A stretch of DNA of 64,000 bases from Rossellomorea aquimaris (lineage in GTDB: Bacteria > Bacillota > Bacilli > Bacillales > Bacillaceae_B). The notes under the pieces were generated by a model that had not been told where the DNA came from, did not search any database, and saw nothing but the letters and a program-made list of their open reading frames with translations. The stretch spans positions 1 through 64,000 of the forward strand of contig NZ_QNRJ01000015.1 in the NCBI RefSeq assembly GCF_003315075.1. The letters are read 5' to 3'. This document shows positions 49,274-58,500 of this stretch, in pieces (within the stretch, counting starts at the first letter, position 1; each line of letters starts with the position of its first letter). The position numbers and the translations under genes are program-made.

Positions 49274-50482
49274 TTACTGACTTGAAGCAGGAGTGACAGG
49301 TGTATGATTCACCTTTTCAGCCTGCCAATAATAATCTGCGAATACTTCAGCGAAAGCCTGTGCAGATCGCTCCAATTCTTCAAACGTATTATCGACTCCG
49401 CCAAACTCCAGTAACATGGCATTGCTTGAAAGATCCTGGTTGAACTTCCCGTTGGTCCCGCTTCCCTTTTTCGCAATCACTCCACGTGAGATCCCTTTAT
49501 AGTTCGCTTCCAATAATTTATGAAGCTCTGTTGCCACCTTTAAATTTTGCTCGTAATTCGGATGCTCTTCCCCGACGACAAATGCGAGCTTGGCATAAGA
49601 TTTTCCATTGATCGTCCCTGTCGTGATAGCCCTTCTTTGTGAATCACGATGGATATCAACAAGATAAAGTAAGTCTTTATTACTCGTCATGGCAGCCTGC
49701 ACTAATGGTCTCGACTCCTGGTAAGCAGCCCAATAATCCAATCCTTTATTGTTCAGGTTCGCTATCACATCGGTTTTATCAATTGTCGTTCCAATCCCAA
49801 GTCCCTCTAAGTTCCTCTTCACCATGTCACCCACTTTGGTGACATTTACTTCCGAGTGCATGGCTGAATCCGGATTGGTCACCCCCTCCAAGTAGGGCAG
49901 ATAGGATTCACGGGTGTGGGTGAAGTAAAGATGAACCGTCTTTTTATTTCCGGTTGATAACGGCGGGGCCACATCCCCACTCTTTTGATCCGATTCTTTT
50001 AAGTTCTCTACATTCTTGAGTGGAGCTTCATTTTCTGCCTCAAGTGCTTCGGGAGGAGGGACAGATTCGATCGGCATATTGGTGAAATCCGTTCCTTCCC
50101 CGGCCACGAGGATATCCCCATCGAAAATCGAGAATCCCGGAAGCTCTCTCCCCAGGAAACTTCGGGGATCCTCAAAGCTCACATTGGTAGCCACCTGAAA
50201 AAGGAGGGAGGACAAATTCGGTAAATCCTGCTCTTCTTCAGTCAAAATTTGATTAAAAGACCGGTTTTCTAATGCCAGAATCTTATATAATGCCTCACCC
50301 TTCACATTGGAAGCCGCTTGATTCAATGAATTCGATGTAATTCTATACTCAGGGTTCAAGGAAGTGAGGATGCCCGTTATCGAAAAAATCGAGAGAAATC
50401 CTGCCACGAAGATCAACATCCCTTTCAGTATCGTTGACATATTAATCGCAACTACATAATTAGGCGCTTTATACGATCTCAT
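49274..50482 (-). CDS. spoIIP: Stage II sporulation protein P (peptidoglycan amidase/endopeptidase)
   Basis: 402 residues. Membrane anchor (about 16-40), a variable extracellular linker, and a C-terminal SpoIIP domain starting VHLYFTHTRESYLPY (about 183-197) with the zinc-ligand histidine and glutamate, and a later VDIHRDS. With SpoIID it degrades septal peptidoglycan so the mother-cell membrane can migrate during engulfment. GGGTGGGAG precedes the ATG. Confidence 0.95.
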   Translation of the reverse strand: MRSYKAPNYVVAINMSTILKGMLIFVAGFLSIFSITGILTSLNPEYRITSNSLNQAASNVKGEALYKILALENRSFNQILTEEEQDLPNLSSLLFQVATNVSFEDPRSFLGRELPGFSIFDGDILVAGEGTDFTNMPIESVPPPEALEAENEAPLKNVENLKESDQKSGDVAPPLSTGNKKTVHLYFTHTRESYLPYLEGVTNPDSAMHSEVNVTKVGDMVKRNLEGLGIGTTIDKTDVIANLNNKGLDYWAAYQESRPLVQAAMTSNKDLLYLVDIHRDSQRRAITTGTINGKSYAKLAFVVGEEHPNYEQNLKVATELHKLLEANYKGISRGVIAKKGSGTNGKFNQDLSSNAMLLEFGGVDNTFEELERSAQAFAEVFADYYWQAEKVNHTPVTPASSQ

Positions 50483-50675
50483 TCTCCCACCCTTTCCTTT
50501 AATCTACTCTAGTACAACGTATGTCATTACTAGAGAAAGTAGAACAATATTTAGTAGTCATTATGAGGTTATTGGTGGAAAGTTAAACAGGGGAATCTAT
50601 TATTTTTATCATGGTTGGCAAGGTGGGGTGGGTTCGATAGCTAGAGTGAGTTGAAGTGAGTAGGAAATTTCAATT

Positions 50676-50715
50676 AAAAAAACGCCTCAAGGATCATTCC
50701 CTGACCCTAAGGCGC
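50676..50715 (-). terminator. Terminator after gpr
   Basis: CGCCTTAGG/CCTTGAGGCG stem on the minus strand, followed by seven T residues. Confidence 0.82.
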
Positions 50716-50731
50716 TATTTTCACCTGCCAT

Positions 50732-51841
50732 CTATCTCGTCTGATAACCCGTATTCTCCTGATCGACTGCATCATGCAGTGCTGCATTCAAGCCACTTGC
50801 GATAAGATTGGCCATGTCTTCCATGAACACGTCCACCTCTTTAGGTGTGACCATCAGATTATGACCGATGGGAGCCAATACTTCATGAATGAGTTTTCGT
50901 TTTTCCTGATCCTCGAGTGTTCCGACGATTCCCATGTAGGTTTGACGATGCTGTTCTTCCGGTAGATCTTCTTCTGTTAATTTCCTTCTCTCACCGAAGC
51001 TTAATCCTGCAGGGGCAAGGGATCTGGATGGACGGTCCCCTTCTCTCATTTCTTTCCCAAAATGCTTTAAAAGAAAGTCGACTGTATCACTTACGATTGT
51101 GACAGCATCGAGTACGGTCGGAACGCCTATGGCAATAACCGGAACCCCTAATGTTTCCTGATCCAACCCTTTTCGTTTGTTTCCTACACCTGACCCTGGA
51201 TGTATCCCTGTATCGGAAATCTGGATGGTTGAATTGACTCGCTCAATGGACCTTGAGGCCAGGGCATCGATGGCGATGATGAAGTCGGGTTTGGATTTCT
51301 CTACTACACCGAAAATGATATCGCTCGTTTCAATGCCCGTCAGCCCCATCACACCAGGCACGAGGGCACTGACCGGTCGATAGCCCTCCTCCACTGATTC
51401 CGGCTGCAGTTCAAAAAGATGTCTCGTCACAATGATATCTTCACAGACGCGGGGCCCTAATGAATCGGGGGTTACATTCCAGTTGCCGAGCCCGACAATT
51501 AAGCAACTTGCATTTTTACTGATTTTATTATTCATTAAAAATTGATTGAATTCATTGGCAAATACTTTTTCAACCCTTTGTTGCAGTTCTGCATCTTCCT
51601 GGCGAATTCCATGGGCCTCGATGGTTAAGTAATTACCAGGTTTTTTACCGATTTTCTCTTCTCCTTCAGGTGTAACGGTGACAAGGGAAACCTTTATCCC
51701 ATCTTCTTCTTTCTCTTTAATCATGACTCCTTGGATGGATGACGTATCTTCCGCTTTATCAGTGACGACCATTTCTCTTGCTTCAACGGCAAGATCGGTA
51801 CGAATGGAATATTTACTATAATCGATTTCTTCGTTTTTCAT
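50732..51841 (-). CDS. gpr: Germination protease GPR
   Basis: 369 residues, the A25 aspartic-type protease that degrades small acid-soluble spore proteins early in germination. Made as a zymogen: the first residues, up to YSKYS before IRTDLAVEA, form the propeptide. The family segments [15 protein letters not shown] (about 116-130) and [11 protein letters not shown] (about 184-194) are intact. Transcribed in the forespore in B. subtilis. Between spoIIP and rpsT as expected. Confidence 0.95.
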   Translation of the reverse strand: MKNEEIDYSKYSIRTDLAVEAREMVVTDKAEDTSSIQGVMIKEKEEDGIKVSLVTVTPEGEEKIGKKPGNYLTIEAHGIRQEDAELQQRVEKVFANEFNQFLMNNKISKNASCLIVGLGNWNVTPDSLGPRVCEDIIVTRHLFELQPESVEEGYRPVSALVPGVMGLTGIETSDIIFGVVEKSKPDFIIAIDALASRSIERVNSTIQISDTGIHPGSGVGNKRKGLDQETLGVPVIAIGVPTVLDAVTIVSDTVDFLLKHFGKEMREGDRPSRSLAPAGLSFGERRKLTEEDLPEEQHRQTYMGIVGTLEDQEKRKLIHEVLAPIGHNLMVTPKEVDVFMEDMANLIASGLNAALHDAVDQENTGYQTR

Positions 51842-51898
51842 TTAGACTCTACCTCCAGGCTTGGGATGTTATCTACTATTTTTTTATGTTTACCTTTT

Positions 51899-51928
51899 TC
51901 GTATGTGTTCATTCACTCGTTTAATTTC
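51899..51928 (-). promoter_or_regulatory. Candidate forespore (SigF/SigG) promoter of gpr
   Basis: The minus strand reads GAAAT, 18 nt, CATACGA, close to the SigG pattern, about 57 nt upstream of the gpr start. Confidence 0.4.
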
Positions 51929-51939
51929 ACTACATAGTA

Positions 51940-51968
51940 TTGCAATATCACTGTTCGTTTGATAAAAT
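51940..51968 (+). promoter_or_regulatory. SigA promoter of rpsT
   Basis: TTGCAA, 17 nt, TAAAAT. The leader carries a small ATCGAG/CTCGAT hairpin just before the ribosome-binding site. Confidence 0.8.
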
Positions 51969-52043
51969 ATCATTTGTTCTTATTGTTTAGGAATTTAAAT
52001 CGAGTCACATAGAATCTCGATCCTTTTATAGGAGGTGACAGGA

Positions 52044-52295
52044 ATGCCAAATATCAAATCAGCTATCAAACGTGTAAAAACTAACAACGAGCGCAACGCT
52101 CAAAACGCTGCTGTAAAATCTACAATGCGTACTGCTATCAAGAAAGCAGAAGCTGCAGCTGCTAACAGCGCAGATAACGCTAAAGATCTAGCAACAGAAG
52201 CGGTTCGTCAATTAGACAAAGCAGCTCAAAAAGGTCTTATCCACAAAAACGCTGCGGATCGTCAAAAGTCTCGCCTTATGAAAAAAGCGAACTAA
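52044..52295 (+). CDS. rpsT: 30S ribosomal protein S20
   Basis: 83 residues from the ATG at 52044, with TAGGAGGTGACAGGA upstream; the GTG-type start at 52035 is inside the ribosome-binding site. Basic, alanine-rich helical bundle starting [14 protein letters not shown]. It binds the body of 16S rRNA in early assembly. Monocistronic. Confidence 0.97.
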   Translation: MPNIKSAIKRVKTNNERNAQNAAVKSTMRTAIKKAEAAAANSADNAKDLATEAVRQLDKAAQKGLIHKNAADRQKSRLMKKAN

Positions 52296-52300
52296 TTGAA

Positions 52301-52334
52301 AAAAACCACCTAGCCTTTTGGCCGGGTGGTTTTT
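52301..52334. terminator. Bidirectional terminator between rpsT and holA
   Basis: AAAACCACC plus GCC pair with GGC plus GGTGGTTTT, followed by T residues. Confidence 0.88.
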
Positions 52335-52356
52335 CTTTTGATCTAAAGGGGTGTCC

Positions 52357-53385
52357 TCAAGTAAAACTCTGATCATGGAGTTTAAACAGAAACATTTCAA
52401 TCATCAGTTCTTTTTTGATTTTTCCTGTTTTGATTTCATAATCTCCTTGAGACAGCAACTCGATGATATGGGCAAGTTGTTTATCGTTGAAATGCTTTGC
52501 CTGACCTGCTGCAAGTTTCACTCTGAAAGGGTGTACTTTTAGGTAGGAAGCAATTTTTTGCTGCCCGTATCCTCTTCGTGATAGTTCCTTCGTTCCGTAT
52601 ATCAATCTGAACTGTCCTGCCAGAATCGATAGAATCTTCAACGGTTCTTCGTTTTGTTTGAGAAGATCGTAATAAATTCTCAATGCCTCATCGATTCTTC
52701 GGTGAACGACCTTATCCACTAATGTGAAAATGTTTTGTTCCAGGGACCGTGCTGTTAATCGTTCCACCACTTCCACATCGATTCTGTTTGTATCGCTTGC
52801 GTACAAAGAAAGCTTGTCCAGCTCCTGTGTCAGCATCATGAGGTTTGTTCCAGCAAGGGTCAGCAATAATTCAATGGCATCTTCATCTATCTGGACACTA
52901 TTAGAGGCTGCCCGTTCTCTTACCCACGACTTTAATTCAGGCTCGTTCAGCTTTTTGGCTTCTACGACTTCTGCCAGTTTCTTCAAGGACTTCGTAATCT
53001 TCTTACGTTCGTCCAGTTTTTCGTAATTTGCTGTAATGACCAAAATCGTATAAGGAGCAGGGGATTGTATGTATTGTTCCAGTCGTTTAATATTGTGCTC
53101 TACCTTCTCTTTTGTTTTTTCAGCTGTCAAGAACACAGGGTTTTGTATGATGACGACCCTTTTCTCCCCCATAAATGGAAAGGTTTCTGCATCTTCTATC
53201 GCCACTTCCACAGGAGTTTCCTCCAGATCATAACTGGAAAAATTAAAATCCATTTCTTCTTCTGAAAGGGCACTTGAAACAATTCTTTGTTTCGTTTCAT
53301 TAATAATAAATGACTCATTTCCGTAAACTAAATATATAGCTGCGAATTGAGATTTCTCTATTTTCTTCCAAATATCAATAACCAA
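52357..53385 (-). CDS. holA: DNA polymerase III delta subunit
   Basis: About 342 residues from a TTG at 53385, giving a VIDIWKK start as in B. subtilis YqeN, with GGAGAG 7 nt upstream. The ATG at 53400 adds five residues and lies on that ribosome-binding site. Clamp-loader delta fold: N-terminal AAA-like domain with AETFPFMGEKRVVII (about 67-81) and a C-terminal helical collar domain. It opens the beta clamp. Confidence 0.93.
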   Translation of the reverse strand: MVIDIWKKIEKSQFAAIYLVYGNESFIINETKQRIVSSALSEEEMDFNFSSYDLEETPVEVAIEDAETFPFMGEKRVVIIQNPVFLTAEKTKEKVEHNIKRLEQYIQSPAPYTILVITANYEKLDERKKITKSLKKLAEVVEAKKLNEPELKSWVRERAASNSVQIDEDAIELLLTLAGTNLMMLTQELDKLSLYASDTNRIDVEVVERLTARSLEQNIFTLVDKVVHRRIDEALRIYYDLLKQNEEPLKILSILAGQFRLIYGTKELSRRGYGQQKIASYLKVHPFRVKLAAGQAKHFNDKQLAHIIELLSQGDYEIKTGKIKKELMIEMFLFKLHDQSFT

Positions 53386-53455
53386 GTCAGCACTCTCCAT
53401 TAATTCTTTTCTCTACTCTATGGTAAAAAAGCTTTTTGGTTTTGACAAGGGGTAA

Positions 53456-53485
53456 AGGGGACATCCGTCAAATGGGACACCCCCT
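53456..53485. repeat. Short GGGG...CCCC imperfect palindrome
   Basis: GGGGACATCC, seven bases, GGGACACCCC. Pairs GGGG/CCCC and TCC/GGG with an ACA/ACA internal loop. It lies in the holA-yqzM intergenic region and resembles small palindromes often scattered in Bacillus genomes. A TTAACGTTAA palindrome lies 20 nt further on. Confidence 0.4.
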
Positions 53486-53678
53486 ATATCTATATTAACG
53501 TTAACGGAGAAGACCTAGGAACCTTTTCCGAAAACGGTATTTCCTTTGTAATGATTAGTGTCACCCCCTTTCAGGATCTTATAGGTGACAACTCTTGTCA
53601 GTAAAGGAAAAAGTAAAGTGAAGTATAGATTTTTCAGTAGCGATGTTCTATACTAGAATAGAAATAGGAGGGGTAGTT

Positions 53679-53813
53679 GTGAACCAATTTGAAAAGAATG
53701 TACAATCAAAAAGAAATGATGCAGTAGATTCAGGCGTTGGGTTTATTGTTTCTTTTGGATTCTTTGCGACAATGTTCGTTATTGCAACTGTTATTAAGTT
53801 TATCGGCTCTTAA
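53679..53813 (+). CDS. yqzM: YqzM-family small membrane protein
   Basis: 44 residues from a GTG at 53679, with GGAGGGG upstream. It begins MNQFEKNVQSKRND and has one membrane helix (about 20-43). Same length and position (beside comEC) as B. subtilis YqzM. The function is unknown. It is short enough to be missed by gene finders. Confidence 0.9.
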   Translation: MNQFEKNVQSKRNDAVDSGVGFIVSFGFFATMFVIATVIKFIGS

Positions 53814-53821
53814 TGAATATA

Positions 53822-53931
53822 GGAGGCAGACCTTAAAGATTCCGGTTTCTTCAACTTCCATATATGGTACTGATGTATCATACAGATGGCTTGAAGGTGC
53901 CTGACTTCTTGCAGCAGGTCTGCCCCTTTTT
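53822..53931 (+). terminator. Large structured terminator between yqzM and comEC
   Basis: The outer stem GGCAGACCT (53825-53833) pairs with AGGTCTGCC (53916-53924), followed by a T-run. The roughly 80-nt loop holds further stems: CTTCAA/TTGAAG, CCAT/ATGG and an apical TGAT-GT-ATCA. It is far larger than an ordinary terminator. Confidence 0.65.
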
Positions 53932-53962
53932 CATTAGCGCTTAATTTGTTTTGTCATACATC

Positions 53963-56230
53963 CTATGGCAGGTGGGCTGAAAACGTTCCTTTTTTATCCC
54001 AAAATCGATAGGAGATCGCCCCATTTTCTCCCGTGCTATATATTGTTATTCCTCTTCTCTTCAATCGTTCCACTACTTCAGGATGAGGATGGCCAAAACG
54101 ATTGGTTTCACCCGCAGAAATCACCGCCACAGACGGTTTCGTGTCAATGAGGAACTCTTCGGTTGTACTCGTATTACTCCCATGATGACCCACTTTTAAC
54201 ACATCAATCGGCAGATCGAAGTTTCGGATGAACTCATTCTCCCCTTGCTCTTCTAAATCTCCAGTAAATAACCATCTCAATGACCCGATTTCACCATATA
54301 ACACAATGGAATCATTATTTCCTTCATACTTTTCATCCTGCGGGGAAACAATATGCAGTCCATCTTTATCACCAGCCCAGCTGTATGGATACCAGGCTTC
54401 TTTAACAGGAACTTTCTTTTGTCCGGCGATTTTCATGATTTTCTTCATTTCGCCTTTCTCGTCGCTGTTAGGGCTAATCAGGACTTCCTTCACTTTCATT
54501 TCCCGAAGAACCGCTTCTGACCCGCCAATATGATCGAGATCTCCGTGTGTTAAGATCAAGGTGTCAATGGACGTGATGCCTTTACTTTTCAAAAAAGGAA
54601 CGACGATATCTTCCCCTACAGAAAAACGACTCTTCCTCTCTTCCCATTCTTCTTTCGAAAACGGCACTTCCCCACCTGTATCGATCAGATAGGTTCCTCG
54701 ATTGTACGGCAGCTTGATCAATGTAGCATCACCTTGCCCAACATCCACAAATACAATCTCACCATAAGGATTATAGGTGTTGATGAGCATGTGAGTGGAT
54801 GCCCAGAAAATCAAAAGAAGACCGGAAAGCATATATTTCCTCTTTTCAAACCCAACAAACACAATATAAATAGCGATGAGGTAACCAACCAATAACAGAA
54901 ATGGAGGCTTTCCCATCACAATGGTGCTGAATGGAAAAGAAGCGATAAAGGTGGATACCCATTGTATTCCATCCAAAAGATGTTTATGGAACAGTATCAA
55001 CCACTCAACTGACAGAATATAGACGATGATGGTCATGGGAAGAACAATGAATGAGAAGAGGGGTACATAAAGAAGGTTCGTGAGAAAGCCCAGTAAAGAA
55101 AATTCATAGAAATGATAGAGGATGATCGGTAGCGAAGACAGCTGGGCAACGACTGTTACTTTCACCAATTGTGCAATGGATGAGGAAGTATTTAGAATAA
55201 CGGCTGAAGAAACTACAAGAGAAAAACTCACCATAAATGACAGCTGAAACCCAACATTGAATACAGCAAATGGATCATATAAAACCAACATCACAAATAC
55301 AATGGACAAACTGTCGATTGTACTTAACTTACTTGCCACTTTTCTGCTGAGGAGAATCACGATCAGCATGGAGGATGCCCTCATCACGGAAGGAGATGCC
55401 CCCGTCAGTACGATGTAACATAGGAGAAAAACAATCCCGATCCATGTCACCGATTCCTTTGTAACACCGATCCTCAATAGACAATAGTAAAGGACCGCAA
55501 AGACCAACCCAACGTGCAGGCCTGAAATTGCCAGTAAATGAACGACACCCAGCTCTCTGAATGCCTTCATCGTGTCTTCTGCAATCAACCCTGTTTCTCC
55601 AAACAATAACGCCTGGGTCACCCCTGCTGTTGAAGATGGAAATTCCCTTTCGATTTTTTTCAATCCATTGAATCTCAGATTTATGAGGGTATGCTTCCAT
55701 GTACTTTCATCTGCACACTTCTCGAATACGTTTACGCCAAGAACCCAATACACTCCCCGATGAGCCAAATAATTTTTATAATGAAACAAGTTGGGATTTT
55801 TATTCGGTTTGGGTTCTGTCAACTGCCCCTTCACTTTACACACAAACCCCGGTTTCACATATTGGAATTTTCGTTTTTCTTCCTCTGAAGAGAAATAATA
55901 GCGAATGAGAACCTTCTCTTTCTTTATTCGAGCGAGGGTGACGAAGGAATTCCCATCGATGACTGGAATGTCATTGATCACAATTTGTAAGTCGGCCGGT
56001 TGGGGTTCTGACGTCAGAACGGTTTTCTGTCTCTTTTCTTGAATAGTGGTGTTGAGAAAGGAAATAAAGAGGAATACGAAGCAGAGAAAAAGGATGGTGA
56101 AGGTCATTTTTCTGAGGAAAAGGGATACCAGAAGCAGAGCAAGAACGACGGCACCCCAATGGAATTGAAGTGCCAGTAATGTTCCTGAAAGTACTGAAAT
56201 CGCGGGGTAGAGGTATAATCCTCTATTCAT
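53963..56230 (-). CDS. comEC: Competence DNA-channel protein ComEC
   Basis: 755 residues. N-terminal OB-fold region after two membrane segments (about 1-170), the polytopic competence domain with FGETGLI and LAISGLHVGL (about 205-240), further membrane segments to about 480, and a C-terminal metallo-beta-lactamase domain with THGDLDHIGG (about 562-571) and VGHHGSNTS. It transports single-stranded DNA across the membrane; the lactamase-like domain probably degrades the other strand. Overlaps comEB by 8 nt. Confidence 0.95.
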   Translation of the reverse strand: MNRGLYLYPAISVLSGTLLALQFHWGAVVLALLLVSLFLRKMTFTILFLCFVFLFISFLNTTIQEKRQKTVLTSEPQPADLQIVINDIPVIDGNSFVTLARIKKEKVLIRYYFSSEEEKRKFQYVKPGFVCKVKGQLTEPKPNKNPNLFHYKNYLAHRGVYWVLGVNVFEKCADESTWKHTLINLRFNGLKKIEREFPSSTAGVTQALLFGETGLIAEDTMKAFRELGVVHLLAISGLHVGLVFAVLYYCLLRIGVTKESVTWIGIVFLLCYIVLTGASPSVMRASSMLIVILLSRKVASKLSTIDSLSIVFVMLVLYDPFAVFNVGFQLSFMVSFSLVVSSAVILNTSSSIAQLVKVTVVAQLSSLPIILYHFYEFSLLGFLTNLLYVPLFSFIVLPMTIIVYILSVEWLILFHKHLLDGIQWVSTFIASFPFSTIVMGKPPFLLLVGYLIAIYIVFVGFEKRKYMLSGLLLIFWASTHMLINTYNPYGEIVFVDVGQGDATLIKLPYNRGTYLIDTGGEVPFSKEEWEERKSRFSVGEDIVVPFLKSKGITSIDTLILTHGDLDHIGGSEAVLREMKVKEVLISPNSDEKGEMKKIMKIAGQKKVPVKEAWYPYSWAGDKDGLHIVSPQDEKYEGNNDSIVLYGEIGSLRWLFTGDLEEQGENEFIRNFDLPIDVLKVGHHGSNTSTTEEFLIDTKPSVAVISAGETNRFGHPHPEVVERLKRRGITIYSTGENGAISYRFWDKKGTFSAHLP

Positions 56231-56786
56231 TAAATAATTTTATGTATTCTTGTTCATAGTAAGCGAGCTTCTCGTCTTCGGCACCTTGATTTCTCAAGTC
56301 TTCGATTAATTGAAGCATCATGGAGGCTTTTTCTTTGTGCTTTACGTCGATGCTGCTTTCTTGAAAGGGCACTTTCTCTACATGGACGTTTGCCTTTTGA
56401 AAAAGTTCAATGGCATAAGGATGATTTTTATAATCCTTTGCATAATAAACCGTTTTTATTCCTGCCTGGATAAGAGCCTTACAGCATTGAAGACAGGGGA
56501 AGTGAGTAACATAAATATCCGCATTCTCCGTTCCGACCCCGAACTTTGAACATTGCAGCAGGGCATTCATTTCGGCATGTATGGTTCTCACGCAGTGATT
56601 GTCAATCACATAGCACCCTTCATCTATACAATGATCCCCTCCTGCAATGGAGCCGTTATAGCCTCCTGCAATGATTCGTTTTTCACGAACGATGGTTGCC
56701 CCCACCGCCAGTCTTGTACACGTGCTGCGCAGGGCAAGGAGCTGACTTTGGGCCATAAAATATTGATGCCAAGCGATTCTTTCCAT
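56223..56786 (-). CDS. comEB: ComEB, dCMP deaminase family
   Basis: 187 residues from the ATG at 56786, with AAGGGGG 7 nt upstream. The zinc motif HAEMNA and PCLQC (about 94-130) match deoxycytidylate deaminases. In B. subtilis comEB is in the comE operon but is dispensable for DNA uptake. It supplies dUMP for dTMP synthesis. Middle gene of comEA-comEB-comEC. Confidence 0.94.
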   Translation of the reverse strand: MERIAWHQYFMAQSQLLALRSTCTRLAVGATIVREKRIIAGGYNGSIAGGDHCIDEGCYVIDNHCVRTIHAEMNALLQCSKFGVGTENADIYVTHFPCLQCCKALIQAGIKTVYYAKDYKNHPYAIELFQKANVHVEKVPFQESSIDVKHKEKASMMLQLIEDLRNQGAEDEKLAYYEQEYIKLFNE

Positions 56787-56866
56787 CACCATTCCCCCTT
56801 CTATGTTTTCAGGTGCATTTTCATTTGCTTGTTTAAGTGTATAAAGACTTTCTATGTTTCGTCAAT

Positions 56867-57472
56867 TCATTGAACATAAATATATTCTTTTAATTTCTCA
56901 AACGTTTTTTCTCCGACTCCAGAGATGTTTTGAATCTCTTCAATAGCTGCAAACGGACCATGTTCTTCGCGGTATTGGATAAAGGTTGATGCTTTCGCAG
57001 GACCAATTCCGGGCAGTGTTTCGAATTCCTGTTGAGTGGCTGTATTGATGTTGATTCTATCCTTTCCCGTATCGGTCCCAGGCATGGAAGGAGCAAGCCC
57101 GGGCACTTCTATTTCTCCGACTTTAGGGACATAAATCATCATTTCGTCTGATACCTTTACCGCTAAATTGATCATTTTCTTATCTGCTTCCGGAGTGAAA
57201 CCACCGGCTCGATCGATCACAAACTTTAACCTGTCTCCCTGCCTGACTTCATATAATCCAGGATTAACAACCTCTCCCTTTACGTCTACAAATACTTTTT
57301 CGACTATTTTCAATTTTTCAGGCTCCTTTTCTTTCTTAACGGGATCGGCTGTAAAAGAAGCTTCTTTTACAGGCACGGCGGAAGCACTTTTTAAAATATA
57401 TGCAATCAGGACAATGGCACATATGACAAGAATCACAAGAACCGTTCTGTATTTTTCAATTAGGGATTGCAC
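56867..57472 (-). CDS. comEA: Competence DNA receptor ComEA
   Basis: 201 residues from a GTG at 57472, with AGAGGTGATTTCCT upstream. One membrane anchor (about 8-26), a SLBB-like domain (about 58-115), and a C-terminal helix-hairpin-helix DNA-binding pair with INTATQQEFETLPGIGPAKA (about 141-160). It binds double-stranded DNA outside the cell and passes it to ComEC. The canonical position of a comE operon, though no clear ComK box was seen. Confidence 0.94.
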   Translation of the reverse strand: MQSLIEKYRTVLVILVICAIVLIAYILKSASAVPVKEASFTADPVKKEKEPEKLKIVEKVFVDVKGEVVNPGLYEVRQGDRLKFVIDRAGGFTPEADKKMINLAVKVSDEMMIYVPKVGEIEVPGLAPSMPGTDTGKDRININTATQQEFETLPGIGPAKASTFIQYREEHGPFAAIEEIQNISGVGEKTFEKLKEYIYVQ

Positions 57473-57552
57473 AGGAAATCACCTCTGATGGAATATTCAT
57501 TGAAAGGAATTCATAAGTTTTAGGAGAGAGTGTGATAGAAGGAGGGCTGCAC

Positions 57553-58374
57553 ATGAAAGTGGGTATCATTGGCACGGGAAACATGGGGAAAATCATTATT
57601 GAAGCTCTCATTGAATCTAAGGCGATTTCTCCTTCACATCTTCATATTACGAATCGTTCATTAAAAAAAGCCGAGGATATAAAGGAAAAATGGAACAAAG
57701 TGAATGTCAGCCATTCAAATGAGGAAGTGATCAAGTCATCTGACTTAATCTTCATATGCGTGAAACCTCATGATGTTTATGATGTGATTCAGGAGAATAA
57801 AAAAAGTTTTACCAGGGATAAATGCGTAGTTTCAATAACCAGTCCGGTAAGCGTGGAACAATTAGAATCGATCCTTACCAGTTCCTGTGCCAGATTCATT
57901 CCAAGCATTACGAATCGTGCATTAAGCGGAGTGTCACTTTTAACGTATGGAAGTCATTGTTCAGATAAATGGAGGCAGGATTTAATGACATTGGTTGAGC
58001 ATATCTCCACACCGGTGGTCATTGATGAAAATGTGACACGAGTGGCTTCTGACATTGTCAGCTGTGGACCTGCTTTTTTCAGTTATGTTACACAGAGGTT
58101 TATTAACGCTGCTGCAGAAGTGACAGAAATTGATAGGGAAACGGCCACTGTTTTAGCTTCTGAAATGCTTGTTGGTCTTGGGGACTTATTGAAGAAAAAC
58201 ATCTATACATTACCGACACTTCAAGAAAAAGTTTGTGTAAAGGGCGGAGTGACTGGGATAGGAATTTCCGTAATGGAGAGAGAGCTGGGAGATGTTTTCG
58301 AGAAATTATTTGAAGCCACACAGGAAAAGTTCGTGGATGATATCGAAGGAACGAAATCACAATTTGGAGTCTAG
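57553..58374 (+). CDS. comER: ComER, pyrroline-5-carboxylate reductase-like protein
   Basis: 273 residues from the ATG at 57553, with GAAGGAGGG upstream. N-terminal Rossmann fold with GTGNMG (about 7-12), and the P5CR C-terminal dimerisation domain with SCGPAFFSYV. Divergently placed from comEA as in B. subtilis. Despite the P5CR fold it is named a late competence protein and reported to influence sporulation and biofilm; its reaction is unknown. Confidence 0.92.
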   Translation: MKVGIIGTGNMGKIIIEALIESKAISPSHLHITNRSLKKAEDIKEKWNKVNVSHSNEEVIKSSDLIFICVKPHDVYDVIQENKKSFTRDKCVVSITSPVSVEQLESILTSSCARFIPSITNRALSGVSLLTYGSHCSDKWRQDLMTLVEHISTPVVIDENVTRVASDIVSCGPAFFSYVTQRFINAAAEVTEIDRETATVLASEMLVGLGDLLKKNIYTLPTLQEKVCVKGGVTGIGISVMERELGDVFEKLFEATQEKFVDDIEGTKSQFGV

Positions 58375-58455
58375 TGAGGCTCCTTTTTTATATTTCGACA
58401 CGAATTGATTTTTTCCTTCTTTTTTCTAAAAAAACTTTTATAAAAAACCATAATT

Positions 58456-58500
58456 AAAAGCCGCACCATCCTCTTTTTTTAGAGACGGTCCGGCTTTTTA
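58456..58500. terminator. Bidirectional terminator between comER and yqeM
   Basis: AAAAGCCG, ACC, CTCT pair with AGAG, GGT, CGGCTTTT around a T-rich loop, with T-runs outside both arms. Confidence 0.88.

Noticed and set aside
57473-57552. ComK box in the comEA-comER region
   Set aside because: No paired AAAA-N5-TTTT motif with proper spacing was found in this short divergent region.
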